Shown here: one piece after another, positions 1-8,089 of the stretch
How the letters are laid out: each line of letters begins with the position of its first letter
Position numbering within the stretch: position 1 is the first letter of the stretch
Assembly (NCBI RefSeq): GCF_030317145.1
Contig: NZ_JASZYE010000005.1
Span: 186,001 to 250,000 of the forward strand
DNA length: 64,000 bases
Direction: 5' to 3'
From: Variovorax flavidus
GTDB lineage: Bacteria; Pseudomonadota; Gammaproteobacteria; Burkholderiales; Burkholderiaceae_C
Program-made: the position numbers and the translations under genes
The notes under the pieces: model-generated
Seen by the model: only the letters and a program-made list of their open reading frames with translations
Databases searched by the model: none
Told to the model about the DNA's origin: nothing

Positions 1-537
1 CGCGTTCACGCGATCGCCGAGCGACTTGCATTCGGCCAACGTCGCGCCCTGCTCCGCTGCGGCGCCGACAGCCTTCTCGACCACCAGCGTGCCGGCCACG
101 CCGCGCCGCCCGGTGGTGTGGGTGGAGTTTTCCACCGCGACGTCGTCGTTGACGAGCACGGTCGCGTTGTCGATCTCCAGCATCTCGCTCGCCATCTGGA
201 AGTTCATGCCGTCGCCGGCGTAGTTCTTCACGATGAACAGCACGCCCTTGCCCGCATCGGTGGCGGCCGCTGCGGCCAGCATCTGGTCGGGCGTCGGGCT
301 GGTGAAGACCTGGCCAGGACAGGCCGCGTCGAGCATGCCCCGGCCGACGAAGCCGGCATGCAGCGGCTCGTGGCCCGAGCCTCCACCCGAGATCAATGCG
401 ACCTTGTTCGTCGCGGCTTCGCGCCGCGCGACGAAGGTCGGTTCGAACTCGACGCGCAGCAACTGCGGGTGCGCCTCCACCATGCCGCCGAGCGACTCGC
501 GCAGCATGGTGTCCACGTCGTTGACGAATTTCTTCAT
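1..537 (-). CDS. dhaK: Dihydroxyacetone kinase subunit DhaK, partial (C-terminus beyond the left edge)
   Basis: The 179 visible residues are the N-terminal half of a DhaK-type ketose kinase subunit, which binds dihydroxyacetone or a related short ketose covalently through a histidine. The conserved GGGSGHEP loop and the segments AACPGQVFTSPTPDQ and FIVKNYAGD are present; the substrate-binding His lies beyond the edge. Its ATG overlaps the dhaL stop in an ATGA, so the two are translationally coupled. It closely resembles the second DhaK at 8090-9076 over the shared part. A DhaM or fused partner cannot be excluded because the downstream side is cut off. The actual ketose is unknown. Confidence 0.9.
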   Translation of the reverse strand, partial: MKKFVNDVDTMLRESLGGMVEAHPQLLRVEFEPTFVARREAATNKVALISGGGSGHEPLHAGFVGRGMLDAACPGQVFTSPTPDQMLAAAAATDAGKGVLFIVKNYAGDGMNFQMASEMLEIDNATVLVNDDVAVENSTHTTGRRGVAGTLVVEKAVGAAAEQGATLAECKSLGDRVNA

Positions 538-1166
538 GCGGTCTCCTTGAGCGTTTCGCACACGGCGGTGATGGCGACTTCGCAGGTTTTCGAGCCGGGG
601 TCGATGTGGCCCAGCGCGCGTTCGCCGAGGAAGGACGCGCGCCCCTTGGTGGCCGTCATGTCGCGCGTGGCGAGCATGTTGCGGTGCGCCTCGGCCGTGA
701 CCTGCTCGCAGATCTCAGGCAGCGGCGCGCCCTCGTCGGCCAGCCTCTGCAGCATCCGCGACACGGGGATCAGCACATCGAGCATCGTCTTCTCGCCCAG
801 GTCGGCCTTGCCGCGGCTCTTGATGGCTTCCACGCCCGCCACGAAGGCAGTCGCGAACTGCCGGCGATCGGGCTCCGCGTCACCGTTCAGGCTCTTGCCC
901 ATCGCGATGAAGAAGCTCGATATCAGCGGGCCGGACGCGCCGCCGATGGTCGACAGCAGCTTGATGCCGATCTTGCCGAAGGCCGCTGCGGGCGGCAGCG
1001 GCGCCAGCTCGTCGCGTATCGCCATCACAACGTCGCAGCCTCGGCGCACGTTGATGAAGTGGTCTCCGTCGCCGATGGCGCGGTCCAGCGATTCGATCTG
1101 GCTTTCATTGGCGAGGATCGACGCTTGAACCGCCTCCAGCGCCCCGATGATGTGTTGCGTGTTCAT
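534..1166 (-). CDS. dhaL: Dihydroxyacetone kinase ADP-binding subunit DhaL
   Basis: DhaL supplies the nucleotide-binding half of a two-subunit DhaK/DhaL ketose kinase. The 210-residue length is normal for the family. The Mg-nucleotide motif AIGDGDHF, with its acidic ligands, lies near residue 30, and the lid region GGASGPLISSFF follows. I chose the ATG at 1166 because it overlaps the stop of the upstream ABC ATPase by 4 bp; a longer reading frame upstream is only a low-complexity extension antisense to nothing conserved. With no DhaM in view, it is open whether phosphate comes from ATP or from a PTS. Confidence 0.9.
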   Translation of the reverse strand: MNTQHIIGALEAVQASILANESQIESLDRAIGDGDHFINVRRGCDVVMAIRDELAPLPPAAAFGKIGIKLLSTIGGASGPLISSFFIAMGKSLNGDAEPDRRQFATAFVAGVEAIKSRGKADLGEKTMLDVLIPVSRMLQRLADEGAPLPEICEQVTAEAHRNMLATRDMTATKGRASFLGERALGHIDPGSKTCEVAITAVCETLKETA

Positions 1167-2176
1167 GGCATTCCAATGCGGCGACCGGCCGCGTCGAAGA
1201 AGAGACAGTGCTCGGCCGGAAAGCCGAAGCGCGCTTGCGAACCCGGTGCGAGCGGCTCGTCGAGCATCACGCGCGCATGCACCTCCACGCCCTGCCGCTC
1301 GGCCACGAGCTGGTGCTTGACGAGCGAGCACTCGATGACCTGGAAGCCCGGCGCCTCACCGTCGGGCGACAGGCGCACGTCCTCCGGGCGGATCGCGACA
1401 TGCGCCGTGCCGACGGGCGCACGCCCGTCGAACCACTGCGCGGGCAGCACGTTGATGGCCGGCGAACCCAGGCGCTGCGCCACCGGCAGCGTGCGCGGAT
1501 CGCCGTAGACCTCCAGCGGCGTCCCCACCTGCTGCAGCACGCCGCGCTCCAGGATGCCGATGCGGTCCGCCATGGTGGTGGCTTCCACGTGGTCGTGCGT
1601 CACGTAGATCACGGTCGCGCCGGTGCTGCGCTGCAGGCGCCGCAGCTCGACGCGAAGCTCTTCGCGCAGCTGGGCATCGAGGGAAGACAGCGGCTCGTCC
1701 ATCAGGAAGACCCGGGGACGCCGCACCAGCGCGCGGCCGATCGCCACCCGCTGCATCTCGCCACCGGAGAGTTCGGTGGCACGGCGTGCGAGCTTGCCCT
1801 CGATGTGCAGCATCGCCGCCACTTCCTCCACGCGGCGCTTCACCTCGGCCGGCTCGCTGCGCCGCAGCGGCGAGCGCAACGGGAACGCCAGGTTGTCGAA
1901 CACCGAAAGGTGCGGATACAGGGAGTACTGCTGGAACACGAAGGCACAGTCGCGGCTCGCCGGCAGGCTGTCGGTGATGTCGCGGCCGTCCATGCGGATG
2001 CGCCCCGCATCGGGCCGTTCCAGCCCGGCGATGAGCCGCAGCGTGGTGGTCTTGCCCGCGCCGCTCGGCCCGAGCAGCACGAGGAATTCGCCATCGGCGA
2101 CGGCGACGTTGAGGTCCGAGACCGCCTTGACCTCGCCGAAGGAACGGCTGATGCCCGCGAGTTCAATGCTGGCCAT
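1163..2176 (-). CDS. Glycerol/sugar ABC importer ATPase, second of two
   Basis: This 337-residue ATPase has an ABC domain followed by a C-terminal TOBE-like (MalK/UgpC) domain. Walker A GPSGAGKTTT is near residue 38, the signature is LSGGEMQRVAIGRAL, and Walker B is FLMDEPLSSLD. It overlaps the neighbouring ATPase gene by 14 bp and dhaL by 4 bp, so it belongs to the importer-kinase operon. The presence of two non-identical ATPases is typical of the GlpS/GlpT-type glycerol importers rather than MalK-type homodimers. The substrate is inferred only as a glycerol- or polyol-like compound. Confidence 0.88.
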   Translation of the reverse strand: MASIELAGISRSFGEVKAVSDLNVAVADGEFLVLLGPSGAGKTTTLRLIAGLERPDAGRIRMDGRDITDSLPASRDCAFVFQQYSLYPHLSVFDNLAFPLRSPLRRSEPAEVKRRVEEVAAMLHIEGKLARRATELSGGEMQRVAIGRALVRRPRVFLMDEPLSSLDAQLREELRVELRRLQRSTGATVIYVTHDHVEATTMADRIGILERGVLQQVGTPLEVYGDPRTLPVAQRLGSPAINVLPAQWFDGRAPVGTAHVAIRPEDVRLSPDGEAPGFQVIECSLVKHQLVAERQGVEVHARVMLDEPLAPGSQARFGFPAEHCLFFDAAGRRIGMP

Positions 2177-3275
2177 GGCGCTTCGCCTCCAGGTGCAGGC
2201 GCGTCGTCGCGCTGGGGAGCAGTTGTTCGCTGGCGACGTCGAAGAGCACCAGCCGGTCGGCGTTGAAACCGATGGCGACGCGGTCGCCGGGCACCGGGCG
2301 CTGCGCCTTGTCGATCACCGCCTTGAGCACGCCGGCAGCGGTCGCGAGATCGGCGACCCAGTGCGATCCGAAGTACTCCACGTGCCGCACCTCGGCAGGC
2401 AGCCCTCCGCCTTCCACGCCCACGCTGACATGCTCAGGCCGCACGCCGAGCACCGCAGCGGCAGAGTCGGCTTCGATACGCGGCACGTCGACGGCGGCGC
2501 CTGCCAGCGACACCGACGCATCGCCCCTGCGCACCGCGCCCGCAACCGGCACGAAGTTCATCGGCGGCCGGCCGATGAAGCGCGCCACGAACATGCAACT
2601 CGGAAAGTTGTAAATCGCGCCGGGCTCGTCGGCCTGGAGGATCTCGCCCTGGTTCATCACCACGATGTGATCGGCCAGCGCCATCGCCTCGTTCTGGTCG
2701 TGCGTGACGAAGACGGTGGTGGTCTTCAGGCGTTCATGCAGCTTGCGCAATTCCACGCACATCAGCTCGCGGAACTCGGCATCGAGCGTGCCCAGCGGCT
2801 CGTCCATCAGGAAAGCCTGCGGCTGGCGCACGATGGCGCGGCCGAGCGCAACGCGCTGCCGGTCCCCACCCGAGAGCCCACCGACGCGCGAGCCGAGCAA
2901 ATGCTCGATGCGCAGGATCGACGCCGCGTCCGCCACGCGCCGATCGATCTCGGCGCGCTTCAGGCCCTCGTTGCGCAGCGGAAATTCCAGGTTGCCGCGC
3001 ACGCCCAGGTGCGGGTAGAGCGCGAAGAGCTGGAACACCATCGCGATGTCGCGCTCGCGCGGTCGCAGGTAGGTCACGTCTTGTCCCGCGAGCGTGATCG
3101 AGCCCGAGGTCGGGAATTCGAGGCCCGCCAGCATGCGCAGCGTGGTCGTCTTGCCGCAGCCCGAAGGGCCGAGCAGCACGACGAACTTGCCGTCCTCCAG
3201 CGTCAGCGTCGAATCGCGCACCGCGACGAAGTCGCTGAAGCGCTTGTGCAGTTTCTCGATGCGGATCTCGGCCAT
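2163..3275 (-). CDS. Glycerol/sugar ABC importer ATPase, first of two
   Basis: A 370-residue ABC ATPase of the MalK/UgpC/GlpST group. It shows Walker A GPSGCGKTTT, the slightly unusual signature LSGGDRQRVALGRAI (Asp where Gln is standard), Walker B FLMDEPLGTLD and the switch His in FVTHDQ, followed by a long TOBE-type C-terminal domain. It sits 9 bp after the 59-residue membrane protein and overlaps the second ATPase gene. The two ATPases probably form a heterodimer under the two permeases encoded upstream. Confidence 0.88.
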   Translation of the reverse strand: MAEIRIEKLHKRFSDFVAVRDSTLTLEDGKFVVLLGPSGCGKTTTLRMLAGLEFPTSGSITLAGQDVTYLRPRERDIAMVFQLFALYPHLGVRGNLEFPLRNEGLKRAEIDRRVADAASILRIEHLLGSRVGGLSGGDRQRVALGRAIVRQPQAFLMDEPLGTLDAEFRELMCVELRKLHERLKTTTVFVTHDQNEAMALADHIVVMNQGEILQADEPGAIYNFPSCMFVARFIGRPPMNFVPVAGAVRRGDASVSLAGAAVDVPRIEADSAAAVLGVRPEHVSVGVEGGGLPAEVRHVEYFGSHWVADLATAAGVLKAVIDKAQRPVPGDRVAIGFNADRLVLFDVASEQLLPSATTRLHLEAKRHGQH

Positions 3276-3284
3276 GCTGTTCTC

Positions 3285-3464
3285 TCAGGGCAGCTTGCCC
3301 GCGACGGTGTAGCCCGCCACCCCCGCGAGCAGCACGGCGAAGGAGTAGCTGTAGATATCCAGCGACCAGGGCTGCATCAGCATGAGCAGCCCGAGGCCGA
3401 TGAGCACCATGCTGGCCGGCTCCCAGCGCGAGCGGCGCAGCCAGTTCCTTGTCGACGGCTTCAT
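3285..3464 (-). CDS. 59-residue two-helix membrane protein of the importer operon
   Basis: The product is 59 residues: a short basic N-terminus (RNWLRRSRWE) followed by two hydrophobic segments, about residues 17-31 and 38-55. Its ATG overlaps the stop of the permease gene by 4 bp and it ends 9 bp before the first ATPase gene, so it is surely cotranslated with the importer. In characterised Glp-type glycerol ABC operons a small integral membrane protein (GlpU) occupies the same place, but I do not see clear sequence agreement with that family, so the link is positional only. A role in assembly or stability of the importer is inference. Confidence 0.75.
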   Translation of the reverse strand: MKPSTRNWLRRSRWEPASMVLIGLGLLMLMQPWSLDIYSYSFAVLLAGVAGYTVAGKLP

Positions 3465-4408
3465 TTGCGGATCGCTCCGAAGGTGATGCCGCGCAGCAGG
3501 TGCTTGCGCAGCAGGATGGTGAAGACCAGCACCGGCAGCAGGAACAGCGTGGTGCCCGCCGCCATCGCCGGCCAGTCGAGCCCGCCCTCGCCGATGATGG
3601 TCGGGATGAAGGGCGGCGAGGTCTGCGCCGTGCCGCTGGTGAGCAGCAGCGCGAAGGCGTATTCGTTCCACGCGAAGATCAGGCAGAAGATGGCGGTCGT
3701 CGCGATGCCCGTGGCCGCCTGCGGCAGCACCACCTTGATGAAGGCCTGGAAGCGCGTGTAGCCATCGACCATCGCGGCCTCCTCGTACTCGCGCGGGATC
3801 TCGTCCATGAAGCCCTTGAGCAGCCACACCGCGAGCGAGAGATTCACGACCGTGTAGAGCAGGATCAAGCCGAGGTGCGTGTCGGAGAACCCGACCGCGC
3901 GGTACATCAGGTAGATCGGTATCGCCACCGCGATGGGCGGCATCATCCGAGTCGAGAGGATGAAGAACAGCAGGTCGTCCTTGCCCGGCACCCTGAAGCG
4001 CGAGAAGGCATAGGCGGCCAGCGTGCCCAGCACGACCGAGAGCAGGGTCGAGCCGAAGCCGATCAGCACCGAGTTCAGGTAGCGATCCGAGAAGCGCGAC
4101 GGTCCTGCAAGAATCATCTGCTGCTCGCGCACCAGCCCTTCGTACCAGGTCGCGGGCGGTGGAAGGGCCGCAAGCTCCTGCGAACTGACGCGCGAACGCG
4201 TGGTGAAGAGGTTGACGTAGCCGATCAGCGAAGGCTGCGTGATGACCCGGGGCGGATAGGCGATCGAATCCTGCGGCGTGCGGAAGCTCGTCATGAGGAT
4301 CCACACCAGCGGGATCAGCGAAATCAGCGCGTAGGCGACGACGACAAAACCCGCAAAGGTCTTCGCACGCGGCGTCGGGTCCAGCGGCGAGTGAACGGTG
4401 TTCTTCAT
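3461..4408 (-). CDS. Carbohydrate ABC permease, MalG/UgpE type
   Basis: A 315-residue inner-membrane permease with about six hydrophobic segments. It carries the cytoplasmic EAA loop EEAAMVDGYTRFQAFIKVVLP, which docks onto the ATPase, and ends in a short basic tail. The extended periplasmic loop around residues 70-110 (ATWYEGLVREQ) is longer than in MalG. The ATG at 4408 overlaps the stop of the partner permease by 4 bp. It forms the second half of the transmembrane channel of the importer whose binding protein is at 5381-6718. Confidence 0.9.
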   Translation of the reverse strand: MKNTVHSPLDPTPRAKTFAGFVVVAYALISLIPLVWILMTSFRTPQDSIAYPPRVITQPSLIGYVNLFTTRSRVSSQELAALPPPATWYEGLVREQQMILAGPSRFSDRYLNSVLIGFGSTLLSVVLGTLAAYAFSRFRVPGKDDLLFFILSTRMMPPIAVAIPIYLMYRAVGFSDTHLGLILLYTVVNLSLAVWLLKGFMDEIPREYEEAAMVDGYTRFQAFIKVVLPQAATGIATTAIFCLIFAWNEYAFALLLTSGTAQTSPPFIPTIIGEGGLDWPAMAAGTTLFLLPVLVFTILLRKHLLRGITFGAIRK

Positions 4409-5364
4409 CTCTGCTTCACCCGGTCGAGGAATCGCACCGTCACGAGCGAGAGCCCGTAGATCGACACGAAGAGGATGATGGCCAGCGCCGAGCTGTAGCC
4501 CGTGCGCCATTTCTCGAAGGCCTCGCGCTTGAGCTTGATCGACGCGAGTTCGGTGACCGAGCCCGGCCCGCCGTTGGTGAGCTGGTCCACGAGGTCGAAC
4601 ATCTTGAAGTTCTCGATCACGCGAAACAGCACGGCCAGGATGATGAAGGGCATCACCATCGGCAGCGTGATGCGCCAGAACTTGGTCCATTCGCTCGCGC
4701 GGTCGATCTCGGCGGCCTCGTAGAGAAAGGGCGGAATGGAGCGCAACCCGGCCAGCAGCAACAGCATCACGTAGGGCGTCCACATCCAGGTATCGACCAG
4801 CACGATGGCCCAGGGCGAAAGCGTCGTATCGCCCAGCATCGTGAAGCTCCCCGCCAGCCCGAAGGGCGCGCGGAAGAAGTTGACGATGTAGTTGAAGATG
4901 CCGTACTGCGGCTCGAAGAAGTACTTCCAGAAGGTTCCGACCACGGCCGGCGCCAGCATCATCGGCAGCAGGATCGCGGTGCTCCAGAAGCTGTGCGTGC
5001 GAAAGCGCCGGTTCAGCATCAGCGCGAGCCCGAAGCCCAGCAGGAGCTGCAGCGTGATCGACCAGGTCAGGAAATGCGCGGTGGCGCGCATGTTCTCCCA
5101 GATCGATTCGTCGTTGAGCACCCGCGAGTAGTTGCTGATGCCGACCCACAGCACGTCCGCGCCCGGCCGGTTGGCGCGGAAGTTGGTGAAGGACAGCCAG
5201 ATCGTCCAGATCAGCGGAAAGATGTTGAACGCCAGCAGCAGCAGGATCGTCGGGCCGACGAAGAGCCATGCCAGCGCGCGGTCGGAGAGGCCCTGGCCGG
5301 GGAGCCGGCGGCTCTCGCTCTCCGCACCGCGCATCACGGTGTTGTCGACGTGGACGAATGACAT
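4405..5364 (-). CDS. Carbohydrate ABC permease, MalF/UgpA type
   Basis: A 319-residue permease with six or so membrane helices. The EAA loop begins EAAEIDRASEWTKFWRITLP near residue 215. The chosen start (MSFVHVDN) lies 16 bp after the binding-protein stop; the reading frame extends 40 residues further upstream, but that part overlaps the binding-protein gene and is arginine-rich noise. With the permease at 3461-4408 it forms the heterodimeric channel. Confidence 0.9.
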   Translation of the reverse strand: MSFVHVDNTVMRGAESESRRLPGQGLSDRALAWLFVGPTILLLLAFNIFPLIWTIWLSFTNFRANRPGADVLWVGISNYSRVLNDESIWENMRATAHFLTWSITLQLLLGFGLALMLNRRFRTHSFWSTAILLPMMLAPAVVGTFWKYFFEPQYGIFNYIVNFFRAPFGLAGSFTMLGDTTLSPWAIVLVDTWMWTPYVMLLLLAGLRSIPPFLYEAAEIDRASEWTKFWRITLPMVMPFIILAVLFRVIENFKMFDLVDQLTNGGPGSVTELASIKLKREAFEKWRTGYSSALAIILFVSIYGLSLVTVRFLDRVKQR

Positions 5365-5380
5365 GGGACGGCGCCGCGGA

Positions 5381-6718
5381 TCAAGGCTTGATCTTTCCGT
5401 CTTCCCTGAACACTTCGGTCCAGTCCTTGAGCAGGCCGTCGAGCGCTTCCTGCGGCGTGCCCTTGCCGGCGACCACGTAGTCATGCGTTCGCTTCTGCAT
5501 CGCTAGCAGCAGTTGCGCGTAGCTCGGTTCCTGCCAGAAGTCCTTGACGATCTTCATCGAGTCGAGGAACACCGGCGCGTACGAAGTGCTCTTGTCGAAG
5601 CCCGGCTTGGAGAGCACCGCGTTGTGGCACGAGAAGCCCCCGGCGTCCCACCACTTCTGCTGCACTGCAGGCTGCGCGAACCACTTGATGTAGTCGAGCG
5701 CCAGGTCCTTCTTGTCCGAGTACTTCACGACCGAGATGCCCTGCCCGCCCAGTTGCGCAGCGGCGATCTTGGCCTTGGGCATGGTGAAGAAGCCGGTCTT
5801 GTCGCCGCCCACGTTCGGGTCCTTGGCGATGCCTGGGAAGAAGGCGATGAAGTTCATCTGCATCGCGACCTGGCCCGACTTGTAGGAGTCGAGGTCTTCG
5901 GTCATGTAGGCGTTGGAATGCCCGGGCGGCGTACAGCAGTCGAAGAGTTCCTTGTAGAACTTGAGTCCGGCCACGGCCTCCGGCCCGTTGATGTAGCCCT
6001 TCATGTCGTACGGCTTCTTGGGGTTGTCGTACTGCATGCCGTAGGCGTACATGGTGTTCGTGACGCCCATGGTGATGCCTTCGGAGCCGCGCTCGGTGTA
6101 GATCGCGGCGCCGTAGACCTTCTTGCCGTCGATGGTGCGGTTCTGGAAGAACTGGCCGATCTGCTTCAGCTCGTCCCAGGTCGTGGGCGGCGCGAGTTCG
6201 CGGTTGTACTTGGCCTTGAACTCGGCCTGCAGCTCGGGCTTGGCGAACCAGTCCTTGCGGTAGGTGAAGGCCACCGCGTCGCCCATCGCGGGCAACGCCC
6301 AGTAGTTCTTCGTGCCCTTGGGCCAGGTCGAATAGCCCTCGACGGTGGCTGGCATGAAGTCGCTCATCTTGATGCCGTTCTTGTCGAAGAACTCGTTGAG
6401 CTGGATGTAGTGGCCTTCGGTGGCGGCGGAGCCGATCCACTGGCTGTCGCCGATCAGCAGGTCGCACAGCTTGCCCTTGGAGTTGAGCTCATTGAGCATG
6501 CGCTGCGCGAAGTTGGGCCAGGGCACGAACTCGTATTTCATCTGCACGCCGGTCTGCGCGGTGAAGTCCTTGGATAGTTCGACCAGCGCGTTGGCCGGGT
6601 CCCACGCGGCCCAGCACAGCGTGAGCTGCTTGGCCTGGGCCTGCGCCGCACCCGAAGCCAGGGCCAGCGCCGCGACGAGCGCAGTGCCGACAGTCGATCG
6701 CTTGTTCAACCACTTCAT
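5381..6718 (-). CDS. Periplasmic binding protein of the glycerol/sugar ABC importer (family 1)
   Basis: A 445-residue extracellular binding protein. Residues 1 to about 27 are a Sec signal peptide (basic MKWLNKR, hydrophobic core, AQA cleavage site). The mature part contains blocks typical of family-1 carbohydrate binding proteins, such as WPNFAQRMLNELNSKGKLCD and DLALDYIKWFAQPAVQQKWW. Several cysteines (LCWAAW, FDCCTPPGHS, GGFSCHN) suggest a periplasmic disulfide. It is the first gene of the leftward operon and faces the LacI regulator across a divergent promoter region. Glycerol-like specificity is suggested by the two-ATPase architecture and the linked dhaKL, but is not proven. Confidence 0.9.
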   Translation of the reverse strand: MKWLNKRSTVGTALVAALALASGAAQAQAKQLTLCWAAWDPANALVELSKDFTAQTGVQMKYEFVPWPNFAQRMLNELNSKGKLCDLLIGDSQWIGSAATEGHYIQLNEFFDKNGIKMSDFMPATVEGYSTWPKGTKNYWALPAMGDAVAFTYRKDWFAKPELQAEFKAKYNRELAPPTTWDELKQIGQFFQNRTIDGKKVYGAAIYTERGSEGITMGVTNTMYAYGMQYDNPKKPYDMKGYINGPEAVAGLKFYKELFDCCTPPGHSNAYMTEDLDSYKSGQVAMQMNFIAFFPGIAKDPNVGGDKTGFFTMPKAKIAAAQLGGQGISVVKYSDKKDLALDYIKWFAQPAVQQKWWDAGGFSCHNAVLSKPGFDKSTSYAPVFLDSMKIVKDFWQEPSYAQLLLAMQKRTHDYVVAGKGTPQEALDGLLKDWTEVFREDGKIKP

Positions 6719-6861
6719 TTGCTCATCTCCTGTGTGTGAGGACAGACGGCTCGCGCCGCGAAGAGGGATGCGCCATTCGTCGGTGCGGCGCCTACCGGCC
6801 TGCGCCCGCTCACCCCTCGGCGACAGCGGTTCGGCTTGATGGAAGAATAAAAAGCGCAATA

Positions 6862-6980
6862 AATAAATCAATCAATGCAAACCCTATGCATCAGGCATCG
6901 AGCCATTGGCACACCGCTGGTGCGGGATAGCCCGAGGAGGAGGCGTCACGGACTTCGGCGACACTGCTGATTGATTTATT
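6862..6980. promoter_or_regulatory. Pair of 13-bp inverted repeats in the divergent promoter region
   Basis: The element aataaatcaatca (6862-6874) recurs as its exact reverse complement tgattgatttatt (6968-6980). The two arms lie near opposite ends of the 260-bp gap between the binding-protein gene and the LacI-type regulator gene, in locally AT-rich sequence. This is what a looping repressor with two operators would use. The right arm overlaps the furthest-upstream possible TTG start of the regulator, which favours a later start. The binding protein is presumably the adjacent LacI regulator; that is inference. Confidence 0.55.
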
Positions 6981-8028
6981 GAGGCTCTTTCCAGGTTTGG
7001 CTACTTCCGTCACCATCACCCAGATCGCCGAGACGGCCGGCGTCAGCACCGCCACCGTCGACCGCGTGCTGAACAACCGTCCCGGCGTCAATCCCGCCAC
7101 CGTGCAGCGCGTGCGCGAGGCGATGAAGGGCCTCGGCGCCACCGCGCCGATGCGCGGACGCCCGCGCTCCACCGACAGCTACCGCTTCGCCTTCGTGCTG
7201 CCGTCCACGCGACGCGGCTTCTTCGATCTGGTGGACCGCGTCATCGCCCAGGCGGCCGGCGATTTCCGCCATCAGCACATCACCGAAGTCACGCGCCGCC
7301 TGCCGGCCACCGAGCCGACGGCTTTCGCCGATGAACTGGCACGCCTCTCGGACATGGACGGCATCGCGCTGCTCGCGCCCGACACCCCCGCGGTGAAGCT
7401 TGCCGTCAACGAACTGGTGCGCTCCGGCGTGCACGTCGTCACCCTGTTCTCGGACGTCGCGGGCTCCATGCGCGAGACCTTCATCGGTGCGGACAACCGC
7501 GCCGCCGGCCGCACCGCCGGCCTGCTGCTCGGGCGCGAGGCACCGGCCGGCCAGGGCCATTGCGCCCTGCTCTCGCCCGCCACGCGCTATGCGGCAGAGA
7601 TCGATCGCGGCATCGGCTTCGCACAGGTGCTGGAGGAGCGTTTCGCCGGCGCGAAGCTGCTGCGCGTGGACGACATGCCCGAGTCGGAAGACGAGGCCTA
7701 CCGGCGTGCCCGCGAGGCGCTCGATCCGCTGGCGACGGGCGGCCGCCTCACGGCGGTCTACAACGTCGGCCCCGGCAGCCACGGCGTGCACCGCGCGCTG
7801 GCCGAACACGGCTACGACGCATCGCTCGGCATGGTGGCGCACGACTTGCTGGATGTGCACCGGTCGATGCTGATCTCCGGCGCACTGAGCTTCGTGCTGC
7901 ACCAGGACGTGCACTACGCGGTCACCACCGCGGCGCGCGTGCTGCGCGCCCTGTGCGAAGGCGTGCGCGGCGCGCTGGCGGTCAGCAACCCGAGGGTCGA
8001 CATCCTGACTGCGGAGAACCTCGCATGA
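6979..8028 (+). CDS. LacI-family transcriptional regulator
   Basis: Up to 349 residues. The N-terminal LacI helix-turn-helix reads ITQIAETAGVSTATVDRVLN, followed by a periplasmic-binding-protein-like ligand domain ending in the usual PRVDILTAENL-type tail, closest in style to RbsR-like members. No ATG exists near the start: TTG at 6979 and TTG at 6997 are the candidates, and 6997 is better placed, with GAGG at 6981-6984 and the inverted repeat then left outside the coding part. It divides the leftward importer/dhaLK operon from the rightward dhaK set and probably controls one or both. Confidence 0.85.
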   Translation: MRLFPGLATSVTITQIAETAGVSTATVDRVLNNRPGVNPATVQRVREAMKGLGATAPMRGRPRSTDSYRFAFVLPSTRRGFFDLVDRVIAQAAGDFRHQHITEVTRRLPATEPTAFADELARLSDMDGIALLAPDTPAVKLAVNELVRSGVHVVTLFSDVAGSMRETFIGADNRAAGRTAGLLLGREAPAGQGHCALLSPATRYAAEIDRGIGFAQVLEERFAGAKLLRVDDMPESEDEAYRRAREALDPLATGGRLTAVYNVGPGSHGVHRALAEHGYDASLGMVAHDLLDVHRSMLISGALSFVLHQDVHYAVTTAARVLRALCEGVRGALAVSNPRVDILTAENLA

Positions 8029-8089
8029 CAGCCGTGCGCCACGGCCTCACGATGCCTCACCCTGGACGAGCTTCCTTCGAGGACACACG

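Noticed and set aside
534..1331. DhaL with a 55-residue N-terminal extension.
   Set aside because: The extension is Arg/Ala low-complexity and overlaps the ATPase gene; the ATG at 1166 gives the standard length and a coupled start.
1623..3761. A plus-strand frame of about 700 codons opposite the two ABC ATPases.
   Set aside because: It is Arg/His/Ala-rich, has no recognisable motif and lies antisense to two intact ATPase genes.
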